A DNA stretch of 12,873 nucleotides from an uncultured Anaerolineae bacterium. GTDB lineage: Bacteria > Chloroflexota > Anaerolineae > Anaerolineales > Villigracilaceae. A program made the translations under genes and the position numbers. The stretch lies in the NCBI GenBank assembly GCA_903882765.1, contig CAIRYE010000440.1, positions 1 through 12,873 on the forward strand. Reading direction: 5' to 3'. The notes under the pieces were generated by a model. That model was not told where the DNA came from. It saw nothing but the letters and a program-made list of their open reading frames with translations, and did not search any database. Positions 7,427 to 12,873 of the stretch are shown here, one piece after another; positions within the stretch are counted from its first letter, which is position 1, and every line of letters starts with the position of its first letter.

Positions 7427-7699
7427 TCAGCCTCCTGAAATATTGGGCAGGATGGTGATTACGTCCTGTTGGTTTACTGGGGTTTCATCTTTTTGTAAGT
7501 CAACAATATTGATCTTGTTAATAAAAATATTGATGTGGCGCCGTTGCTTGCCATTTGGGTCAATTATGTGTTTTTGAATCGTAGGATAAAGCAGAAATAG
7601 GTTTTCAAAAACCTGCCTTATTGTGGTTCCATCAAGCTGCATCTCTTTATTTTTATCAGTGTAATGACTATATAAAGTGGGTATTTTTAAAGTTGCCAT
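7427..7699 (-). CDS. cysO: CysO/MoaD/ThiS-like sulfur carrier protein
   Basis: This 90-residue beta-grasp protein ends in ILPNISGG; the terminal Gly-Gly is the site of adenylation and thiocarboxylation by the MoeZ-like enzyme encoded next. The pattern IDPNGKQRRHINIFIN (46-61) followed by VNQQDVITILP (75-85) resembles mycobacterial CysO and its long-MoaD relatives more than short ThiS. Its position after cysK and cysE supports a role as sulfur donor in cysteine synthesis; MoaD-type function is the alternative. The ATG at 7699 has no Shine-Dalgarno but follows an extended -10 element by 6 nt, suggesting some leaderless translation from an internal promoter. Confidence 0.88.
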   Translation of the reverse strand: MATLKIPTLYSHYTDKNKEMQLDGTTIRQVFENLFLLYPTIQKHIIDPNGKQRRHINIFINKINIVDLQKDETPVNQQDVITILPNISGG

Positions 7700-7705
7700 A
7701 GGCTA

Positions 7706-7714
7706 ATTATAACA
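7706..7714 (-). promoter_or_regulatory. Possible internal extended -10 promoter before cysO
   Basis: TGTTATAAT (7714-7706) is a perfect TATAAT with the TGN extension. No -35 is seen at the right distance. The start would fall at or next to the cysO ATG (7699), giving a leaderless cysO-moeZ transcript independent of the upstream attenuator. Confidence 0.4.
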
Positions 7715-7731
7715 AGACCGGTTGCGTTTCA

Positions 7732-8469
7732 TTAAATAGAAAATTCGATCTCATCCCAACTAAGATCATCAGCATGTACGTGAACATGGTGTTTTCCATC
7801 TTCGTGGGTCTTTATTCCGCTTTCCAGCTGCTCCACCCGTTCGATCAAATCTTTGATCGATACACCAAAGATATCTGGCAACATTGAATGGTTGAGATCT
7901 GGGGCATCGGTGGCGAGGTGTGGGTGGGTGCGGCGGATGATCTGCCCGGGAACTCCAACGACAACCGAGTTATTTGGTACAGATTTTACAACAACGGCGT
8001 TCGCTCCGATACGACTATCCGCTCCGATAATGATATTTCCTAAGATCTTCGCTCCCGCGCCGATCGTTACCCTATCGTCAATAGTTGGGTGTCGTTTTCC
8101 TTTTTCAAGGCTGGTACCGCCGAGCGTAACGCCGTGATAGATGGTGACCTCATCCCCAACGATGGCGGTTTCACCGATCACTACTCCCATACCATGGTCA
8201 ATAAAAAAACCACTACCGATCTGCGCGCCGGGGTGGATCTCAATGCCGGTAAGACCACGTGCTAATTGCGATCCCCATCGGGCAAACAATTTCACGCCAT
8301 GATTCCACAACCAGTGATTGATGCGGTGAAGCCAAATGGCATGTAAACCTGGGTAAAGCATCATCACTTCAAAGGTAGATCGAGCGGCTGGGTCTCTTAC
8401 CAATGCCGAGCGAAGATCGTTGCCCATTTCAGCGAAAATGGGTCTTTTTTGATCAAAACTTGTTTCCAT
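7732..8469 (-). CDS. cysE: Serine O-acetyltransferase
   Basis: This enzyme makes O-acetylserine from serine and acetyl-CoA, the substrate of CysK. From the chosen ATG at 8469 the product has 245 residues: an N-terminal helical part (DLRSALVRDPAAR, 18-30), then a left-handed beta-helix of hexapeptide repeats from about 76 to 180. Catalytic-region residues include E77 (IEIHPGA) and D91-H92 (IDHGMG), with GVTLGGT (113-119) and KGKRHP (123-128). The last residue is isoleucine, as in SATs that dock their tail into CysK. The tail before it is histidine-rich (HEDGKHHVHVHADD, 222-235). The start is uncertain: no good ribosome binding site is seen, an alternative ATG lies at 8514, and a longer frame to 8646 overlaps cysK and lacks family similarity. 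Confidence 0.93.
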   Translation of the reverse strand: METSFDQKRPIFAEMGNDLRSALVRDPAARSTFEVMMLYPGLHAIWLHRINHWLWNHGVKLFARWGSQLARGLTGIEIHPGAQIGSGFFIDHGMGVVIGETAIVGDEVTIYHGVTLGGTSLEKGKRHPTIDDRVTIGAGAKILGNIIIGADSRIGANAVVVKSVPNNSVVVGVPGQIIRRTHPHLATDAPDLNHSMLPDIFGVSIKDLIERVEQLESGIKTHEDGKHHVHVHADDLSWDEIEFSI

Positions 8470-8484
8470 AATAAATCCGATCCC

Positions 8485-8512
8485 GGATGCTCCATATATT
8501 AATGGAGCATCC
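8485..8512 (-). repeat. Perfect inverted repeat between cysK and cysE
   Basis: GGATGCTCCAT (8485-8495) and ATGGAGCATCC (8502-8512) form an 11-bp perfect stem around a 6-nt loop. It lies 16 nt after the cysK stop and 15 nt before the cysE ATG. No U-tract follows, so it is not a standard terminator. It may stabilise or process the message, or tune cysE translation. Confidence 0.7.
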
Positions 8513-8528
8513 ATAAATTGGTACAAGG

Positions 8529-9461
8529 TTACACCAAGTTGGCGTATAGAGCGGTGCTCAAGTATCGTTCGCCAAAAGAAGGAATGATCACCACAATGGT
8601 CTTGCCGGCAAACTCTGGTTGTTTTGAAACCTGTAAAGCTGCCCAAGTAGCCGCGCCAGAGGAAATTCCAACTAGTAGGCCTTCTTCCTTCGCCATGCGG
8701 CGAGCGGTTTCCATTGCGTCATCATCGGTGACCTGAATGACCTGGTCGTACACTTTTGTATTCAGTACATCGGGAATAAAGCCTGCTCCAATACCCTGGA
8801 TCTTGTGCGGGCCTTTTACACCACCCGACAAGATGGGGGAGGCGGCTGGCTCTACCGCGATGGTTACAAAGGAAGGTTTCTTTGCTTTTAATACTTCGCT
8901 GATCCCCGTGATAGTGCCACCCGTGCCTACACCGGATACTAGGATATCAACTTGGCCATCGGTATCTCGCCAGATCTCCTCGGCGGTGGTCTGTCGATGT
9001 ATCTCAGGATTTGCGGGATTCTTAAACTGCTGTGGTAAGAAGTAATGTTCCGGGTCTGATTCGAAAAGTTCAGTCGCTCGCTTAATAGCGCCGCCCATTC
9101 CATCTGGTCCGGGGGTCAGGATCAGTTCCGCTCCATAGGCTCGCAAGAGCATCTTGCGTTCATTCGACATGGTCTCGGGCATGGTGAGAACGACTTTATA
9201 CCCCTTAGCGGCGGCTACCATCGCTAACGCGATGCCGGTGTTGCCGCTGGTTGGTTCAACAATGGTCTTTTCCTTGGTCAGTAATCCAGCTTTTTCAGCG
9301 GCATCGATCATGGCAAAGCCAGCACGGTCTTTTACCGAATGGCTGGGATTCATGAACTCGAGTTTTGCGAGGATGGTAGCGCCACCCTCTTTGTTAATGT
9401 TGTTCAGCCGTACTAGGGGGGTATTTCCGATCAATTCAGTTACATCATTCGCGATTCTCAT
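8529..9461 (-). CDS. cysK: Cysteine synthase A (O-acetylserine sulfhydrylase)
   Basis: This PLP enzyme replaces the acetate of O-acetylserine with sulfide, or with a protein thiocarboxylate, to make cysteine. The 310-residue length is typical of CysK. The Schiff-base lysine is K44 in SVKDR, the substrate loop is TSGNTG (71-76), the PLP phosphate-binding loop is GTGGT (179-183), and KGPHKIQGIGAGF (216-228) and PSFGERYLST (294-303) are classical CysK features. AAGGAG lies 7 nt upstream of the ATG, and the ATG overlaps the thioredoxin stop by 4 nt (ATGA), implying coupling. It is followed by its partner cysE. It looks like a standard OAS enzyme, not the O-phosphoserine-using CysM that partners CysO in mycobacteria. 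Confidence 0.97.
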   Translation of the reverse strand: MRIANDVTELIGNTPLVRLNNINKEGGATILAKLEFMNPSHSVKDRAGFAMIDAAEKAGLLTKEKTIVEPTSGNTGIALAMVAAAKGYKVVLTMPETMSNERKMLLRAYGAELILTPGPDGMGGAIKRATELFESDPEHYFLPQQFKNPANPEIHRQTTAEEIWRDTDGQVDILVSGVGTGGTITGISEVLKAKKPSFVTIAVEPAASPILSGGVKGPHKIQGIGAGFIPDVLNTKVYDQVIQVTDDDAMETARRMAKEEGLLVGISSGAATWAALQVSKQPEFAGKTIVVIIPSFGERYLSTALYANLV

Positions 9462-9871
9462 AATAGCTCCTTAAGTTGTTCTGTTAGTTTTTTTTCGTTC
9501 ACCAATCCGAAGTGGACAAAGCGTGACTTGCCGGAAGGCTCAACGAGATAGATAGTTGGAACGCTTACAACGCCCCATTCATTTGCAAGATCTGGCTGTA
9601 GCGAGGCATCGATCTCTAAAAATTGCAGCGAGTTTCCCATTTTTGAAAGGATCCGCTCGATCATCGGTTTTTGAACCGTTTTGCAAGGGGCGCAAGTTGG
9701 GGAGGAAAAAAGGATAATGCCAGCTTTCCCGTGTTGGTACCCGGTCAGTTTGTGAACCTTGTGTGAATTTGTTGATAGGTTCATATTGATCCAATAACTG
9801 TATGCAAATATGGCTGATCCGCCTACCAACAGAGCTAATACAAATCTCAATAAAAAATCAGGTATGTTCAT
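9458..9871 (-). CDS. Membrane-anchored thioredoxin-like protein
   Basis: The 137-residue protein has one N-terminal hydrophobic segment (about 7-27) and a thioredoxin domain with active site CAPC (C60, C63) and the cis-proline P105 (SVPT). The active-site dipeptide Ala-Pro is unlike the usual Gly-Pro. It starts 9 nt after the DUF4395 stop with an AAGG site and overlaps cysK by 4 nt. A role in moving reducing power or sulfur for cysteine synthesis is inferred from context; for example it might reduce a persulfide on the rhodanese domain. If the domain lies outside the membrane it could instead act on exported thiols; topology cannot be settled from sequence here. Confidence 0.85.
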   Translation of the reverse strand: MNIPDFLLRFVLALLVGGSAIFAYSYWINMNLSTNSHKVHKLTGYQHGKAGIILFSSPTCAPCKTVQKPMIERILSKMGNSLQFLEIDASLQPDLANEWGVVSVPTIYLVEPSGKSRFVHFGLVNEKKLTEQLKELL

Positions 9872-9880
9872 TTGTGAACC

Positions 9881-10324
9881 TTATTCGGGCGATTGGTTCG
9901 CTGTTTTGAAAAAGCCAATTTTCCCAAGCTGAAAGTAAAAAAAACAGCCAACACAAAAACCGGTTAGTAAATTGATAGATGCCAAGCCAATGACCACAAA
10001 AGTCAAGGTCCATCCTGGCAAGCTCAGGCCGTAGTACAAGAAGGTTGACCCAGCGAGCAAGAATAATCCTCCAATGAATTGGGCAAATCGGTGGGCATTC
10101 GGGTCATCTTGCATAACTTCCGGTTTAGCGATACCGAGGGGTTGAACTAGGTATTGATAGATGGGCTTGAATGCTGGGGCTGAAAACAAAGTGCCTACCA
10201 ACATTGCAAACGCGGTGAAATAAACAAGCCCAACGAGGTCGAAAATAAAACCAATCAGAAGAAAAGCGATAATGACAGCCTGATTGGTGCGGAGAGCGTT
10301 TTGATCTACAAATCTTGGGTTCAT
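9881..10324 (-). CDS. DUF4395 family membrane protein
   Basis: The 147-residue protein matches the DUF4395 pattern: an N-terminal VDQNALRTNQA stretch, then about four hydrophobic segments (15-35, 36-50, 83-101, 106-131). A CxxC motif, CVGC (C124, C127), sits at the end of the last one. Function is unknown. It is first in the sulfur operon, directly before the thioredoxin-like gene; such pairing is, as I recall, common for this family. The CxxC suggests thiol exchange with the thioredoxin (inference). The start ATG at 10324 has AAGGAA upstream. The gene follows the cysteine attenuator. Confidence 0.8.
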   Translation of the reverse strand: MNPRFVDQNALRTNQAVIIAFLLIGFIFDLVGLVYFTAFAMLVGTLFSAPAFKPIYQYLVQPLGIAKPEVMQDDPNAHRFAQFIGGLFLLAGSTFLYYGLSLPGWTLTFVVIGLASINLLTGFCVGCFFYFQLGKIGFFKTANQSPE

Positions 10325-10361
10325 ATTGTTTCCTTATATATAAAAAATTTCCAGCTTAAAT

Positions 10362-10416
10362 AAAAAACAGTGACGCTTGGTCATGTGTTGGTTGGCACAT
10401 GCGAGGTTCGTCACCG
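10362..10416 (-). terminator. Intrinsic terminator (3:4) of the cys attenuator
   Basis: In the minus-strand RNA, CGGUGACG (10416-10409) pairs with CGUCACUG (10375-10368) over 8 bp with one G-U. An inner CAUGUG/CACAUG hairpin (10401-10396 with 10387-10382, 8-nt loop) stacks within it. UUUUUU (10367-10362) follows at once. It lies 38 nt before the DUF4395 gene and so controls the whole sulfur operon. Confidence 0.8.
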
Positions 10417-10475
10417 TCTTTGTTGCTGGAATCTTGGAAAAACTGATCAGAAGGCGGTGATTATGAACCCCGCCT
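10411..10475 (-). promoter_or_regulatory. Alternative pairings 1:2 and 2:3 of the cys attenuator
   Basis: Strand 1 AGGCGG (10475-10470) pairs with CCGCCU (10457-10452), forming a 6-bp hairpin around the leader stop codon. The overlapping strand 2 UCACCG (10460-10455) can instead pair with strand 3 CGGUGA (10416-10411), the 5' arm of the terminator. The order 1:2, 2:3, 3:4 matches the classical trp-type attenuator. A ribosome waiting on the Cys codons would cover strand 1 and favour 2:3 (readthrough). A ribosome reaching the stop would cover strand 2 and favour 3:4 (termination). The pairings are seen; the behaviour is inferred. Confidence 0.75.
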
Positions 10476-10514
10476 ACTACACAAGCAATTTTGGTCGATC
10501 AGTAAATTTTTCAT
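10461..10514 (-). CDS. Cysteine leader peptide (17 aa, Cys-Leu-Cys)
   Basis: A 17-codon ORF from ATG 10514 to TAA 10463-10461 encodes MKNLLIDQNCLCSRRGS, with cysteine codons 10 and 12 (10487-10485 and 10481-10479). Cysteine is normally rare, so two of 17 codons before a cysteine operon is telling. The following Ser-Arg-Arg codons form strand 1 of the attenuator and the stop sits in the 1:2 hairpin loop. The ATG is 9 nt after the -10 box, so the transcript would be leaderless or nearly so. No Shine-Dalgarno is possible at that distance. Confidence 0.8.
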   Translation of the reverse strand: MKNLLIDQNCLCSRRGS

Positions 10515-10523
10515 TATTAGGCA

Positions 10524-10551
10524 ATTTTACGGAGATTTTTGGTTTTGTCAA
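10524..10551 (-). promoter_or_regulatory. Promoter of the cysteine/sulfur operon
   Basis: TTGACA (10551-10546) and TAAAAT (10529-10524) are separated by 16 nt, identical in boxes and spacing to the arginine promoter. The start is predicted near 10517, just before the leader ATG at 10514. Confidence 0.75.
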
Positions 10552-10612
10552 GAAAGTGGATAGATATTATCCGAATATCTATAAAAAATTAATAGTAGAA
10601 AGACTGGAATAG

Positions 10613-10644
10613 AAAAACCGCTCCCTAATTAGGGAAGCGGTTTT
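10613..10644 (-). terminator. Rho-independent terminator of the EF-G-like gene
   Basis: An inverted repeat reading AAAACCGCU-(U)-CCCU on the minus strand, AAUU loop, then AGGG-AGCGGUUUUU gives about 13 bp with one bulged U and a U-run. It lies 28 nt after the EF-G-like stop. The A-run on the other side makes it look bidirectional, but no plus-strand gene needs it. Confidence 0.9.
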
Positions 10645-10672
10645 GAAAATGCTTAGAACAACAAAGAAGGGT

Positions 10673-12754
10673 TTACTCTTCCTTCTTCGCTTCCATTTCT
10701 TTCTTGTGAGCGTCCATAATGGGTTGTGCCAGGTTTGGTGGAACTACGGCGTAATGATCGAATTCCATGGCGAAGTAGCCTCGGCCACCTGTGAGCGAAC
10801 GGAGTTCCGTTGTATAGCGTAAAACTTCCACCATCGGAACATGGGCATTGATCACGGTACGACCCTTTTCAGAATCGGTGCCTTGCACTCTACCACGGCG
10901 AGTGTTGAGGTCGCCCATAATATCACCCTGATTGCTATCAGGAACGGTGATGTGCATAGCCATGATCGGTTCAAAGAGAACTGGGCCAGCCTCATTTACC
11001 GCGATCTTGAAGGCTTCTCGGCCGGCAGTCTCAAAGGCAATTGGTTTTGAATCTACCGGGTGTTCCTTGCCATCAAACACAATGACATGAACGTTGCTGA
11101 GTGGGTAACCAGCAAATACACCTTTATCCATAGTAGATTTGATGCCTTTTTCAATGGAAGGAAGGTAGGATTTGGAAAGGTTCATACCAACCAACTCATC
11201 CGAAAACTTGAAATCTTCGGTGGGGAGTGGTTCAATGCGTAGGTGTACTTCGCCGAACTGACCAGAACCGCCGGATTGTTTCTTGTGGCGGTACTGCGCG
11301 CTGGCTTTGCGGGTAATGCCTTCACGGTAAGGAATCTTCAAAGGCTCAGCGCTAATTCCAACTTGGAATTTGTGAGAGGCGCGCCGAATAGCTACGTCAA
11401 TATGCTGATCGCCCATACCCGATAAGGTGGTCTGACCGGTAACCAAGTCTGTTTGCCAAGCCAAAGTGGGGTCTTCTTCGCAAAGGCGGGTGAGAGTAGG
11501 AGAAATTTTAGCGGCATCAGCCTGAGTTTTTGGCGCGATAGCGACTTTGTACAGTGGGGATGGATATTTTGGTGGATCGATCGCAACTAAGTGATTCTTA
11601 TCGCAGAGAGTATCCCCTGTGCCTGTAACACTCAGTTTTGAAACTACGGCGATATCGCCGGCATGAACATTCTTGATCGAGATCGTTTCTTTGCCACGTT
11701 GAATGTGTAAACCGCCCATTCTTTCGTCGGCATTTTTATTGGCATTCCAAAAGTGAATATCGGAAGTTACGGTGCCAGAGATGACCTTGAAATAGGTCAT
11801 CTTGCCAACAAAAGGATCGGCGGTCGTTTTCCAAACATATACAACCGCGGGGCCAGCATCACTTTCGTGCAATTTCTCATCGCCAGCTTTGCCGTGAGCA
11901 ATAATATCGGGATGTTCGGCGGGGGTGGGCATAAATTCGATGATAGCGTCGAGCAAGGGGCGGATACCAATTTCGCGGGCACCGGCTGTAATAAAGACAG
12001 GAATGAAAGCGCCGCTAAGAACGACATCTTTGAGACCGATCAGCAGTTCTTCACCACTAAGTTCACCAGTTTCAAGGTATTTTTCTAATAATGAATCTTC
12101 ACCTTCGGCAGCGGCTTCGATCAATAAATGGCGGGCATCAGAAACTTCCTGGGCGCAATCGGCGGGTATCTCGCTGACGGTCTTGCCATCTCCGATATAA
12201 GCTTTCATATGGATCAGGTCTAAAACACCCTTAAAGTCATTTTTCTCACCCATTGGAATCTGCACCTTGATCAGGCGTTTTCCGTTTTGGGCAGCGAATT
12301 CTTCAATGGCGGCATAAGCTTTTTCAAAATTGGCATTCTCACGATCGAGCTTGTTGATCACAACGAATCTTGGTAGATTTTGGTCATCAGAAAAATTCCA
12401 GGCTAATTCAGTGCCAACTTCAACACCTGCGACAGCGTCCACTAAGATCAACACACCATCAGCAACCGAGAGAGCGGATATTTCTTCACCCACAAAATCG
12501 GTAAAGCCAGGGGCATCGAGAACATTGATCTTGTGATCCCTGTACTCTACAGGAAGAACACTAGTGTATAGCGAGATCTTACGGCGAATTTCTTCTTCAT
12601 CATAATCAGATATCGAGCTTCCGTCTTCTATCTTATTCAGACGGGTCGTGGCTCCGGTATAATGCAGAAAAGCCTCGGACAGCATCGTTTTTCCGGCGCC
12701 ACCATGGGCGACGATCGCGATATTGCGGAGGTACTCAGTTGAATACTCTTTCAT
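10673..12754 (-). CDS. Elongation factor G-like GTPase (EF-G2 type)
   Basis: The 693-residue product spans all five EF-G domains. The G domain has a P-loop AHGGAGKT (16-23) in place of the usual HIDAGKTT, a switch I region EEEIRRKISLYTSV unlike the canonical RGITI, a G3 motif DAPGF (80-84) where canonical EF-G has DTPGH, and NKLD (134-137). The ribosome-contacting domain IV retains HKKQSGGSGQFGEV (within about residues 480-500), and domain V retains EPIMAMHITVP. Loss of the histidine after PG, normally needed for GTP hydrolysis, marks it as the EF-G-like paralogue class, not the housekeeping fusA. Its job is uncertain: ribosome recycling, a stress role, or a specialised translocase. AGGAG (12768-12764) lies 9 nt before the ATG. 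It is a single-gene unit with its own promoter and terminator. Confidence 0.93.
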   Translation of the reverse strand: MKEYSTEYLRNIAIVAHGGAGKTMLSEAFLHYTGATTRLNKIEDGSSISDYDEEEIRRKISLYTSVLPVEYRDHKINVLDAPGFTDFVGEEISALSVADGVLILVDAVAGVEVGTELAWNFSDDQNLPRFVVINKLDRENANFEKAYAAIEEFAAQNGKRLIKVQIPMGEKNDFKGVLDLIHMKAYIGDGKTVSEIPADCAQEVSDARHLLIEAAAEGEDSLLEKYLETGELSGEELLIGLKDVVLSGAFIPVFITAGAREIGIRPLLDAIIEFMPTPAEHPDIIAHGKAGDEKLHESDAGPAVVYVWKTTADPFVGKMTYFKVISGTVTSDIHFWNANKNADERMGGLHIQRGKETISIKNVHAGDIAVVSKLSVTGTGDTLCDKNHLVAIDPPKYPSPLYKVAIAPKTQADAAKISPTLTRLCEEDPTLAWQTDLVTGQTTLSGMGDQHIDVAIRRASHKFQVGISAEPLKIPYREGITRKASAQYRHKKQSGGSGQFGEVHLRIEPLPTEDFKFSDELVGMNLSKSYLPSIEKGIKSTMDKGVFAGYPLSNVHVIVFDGKEHPVDSKPIAFETAGREAFKIAVNEAGPVLFEPIMAMHITVPDSNQGDIMGDLNTRRGRVQGTDSEKGRTVINAHVPMVEVLRYTTELRSLTGGRGYFAMEFDHYAVVPPNLAQPIMDAHKKEMEAKKEE

Positions 12755-12803
12755 GGAGACCTACTCCTCTAGATGAAATATTTTGTTACACTTATTGAAG
12801 TTT

Positions 12804-12832
12804 ATTCTATTTTAAGCCGTAAAGAATGTCAA
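12804..12832 (-). promoter_or_regulatory. Promoter of the EF-G-like gene
   Basis: TTGACA (12832-12827) and TAGAAT (12809-12804) are separated by 17 nt. The start near 12797 would give a 5' untranslated region of about 43 nt with a normal Shine-Dalgarno, unlike the two leader-peptide promoters. Confidence 0.7.
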
Positions 12833-12841
12833 AGTTTAATA

Positions 12842-12859
12842 TGTAACACATTTGTCACA
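12842..12859. repeat. Imperfect palindrome upstream of the EF-G-like promoter
   Basis: TGTAACA-N4-TGTCACA forms a near-perfect dyad (6 of 7 positions) just upstream of the -35 box. A third copy, TGTTACA, lies at 12784-12790 in the 5' untranslated region. This arrangement might be an operator, but no regulator is identified. Confidence 0.35.
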
Positions 12860-12873
12860 AAATGAATTTTTAC

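Noticed and set aside
8470..8646. N-terminal extension of cysE up to 8646
   Set aside because: It overlaps the 3' end of cysK by over 100 nt and the added residues do not resemble serine acetyltransferases; the ATG at 8469 fits family length.
10370..10612. An 80-codon plus-strand open frame ending right before the terminator hairpin
   Set aside because: It lies antisense over the cysteine leader, its promoter and attenuator, which explain the sequence better. Its protein has no recognisable family features, and no plus-strand promoter is evident.
12842..12859. CRP/FNR-type operator
   Set aside because: The half-site spacing does not fit TGTGA-N6-TCACA or TTGAT-N4-ATCAA, so only a generic dyad is reported.

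Overview
All supportable genes in this window lie on the minus strand. They form two biosynthetic operons, one single gene between them, and an elongation-factor gene at the right edge. The set of families suggests a bacterium of the Chloroflexota, perhaps Anaerolineae-like: LysW-carrier arginine genes, a DUF4395/thioredoxin pair beside cysK, a CysO/MoeZ-like sulfur carrier pair, and an EF-G-like protein with an atypical G domain. This placement comes from gene content and protein character alone and is an inference. No mobile elements, rRNA, tRNA or CRISPR arrays were seen.

Right edge (10613-12859): an EF-G-like GTPase gene with its own promoter (TTGACA-17-TAGAAT) and a strong rho-independent terminator. 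Centre right (6267-10551): a cysteine/sulfur operon, transcribed DUF4395 membrane protein, thioredoxin, cysK, cysE, a CysO-type sulfur carrier, and a MoeB-rhodanese (MoeZ-like) activating enzyme. Centre (5065-5979): a membrane-anchored dienelactone-hydrolase-family protein. Left (1-4954): an arginine operon, argG, argH, lysW, lysX(argX), argC(lysY), running off the left edge. The carrier protein LysW holds the amino group of the substrate while LysX attaches it and ArgC/LysY reduces it; ArgG and ArgH finish arginine.

The most interesting discovery is a pair of ribosome-mediated attenuators, one in front of each biosynthetic operon. The cysteine operon leader encodes a 17-residue peptide with Cys-Leu-Cys, followed by mutually exclusive 1:2, 2:3 and 3:4 RNA pairings that end in a U-tract, just as in the classical trp model. 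The arginine operon leader encodes a 24-residue peptide with three consecutive CGT arginine codons. After it, an 11-bp antiterminator pairing competes with a 9-bp terminator hairpin placed directly before argG. Both leader ORFs follow a TTGACA-16-TAAAAT promoter with the ATG only 8-9 nt beyond the -10 box, so both peptides would probably be read from leaderless or nearly leaderless mRNA. Each leader's amino acid matches the product of its operon, which is strong internal support. Folding energies and conservation could not be computed here.
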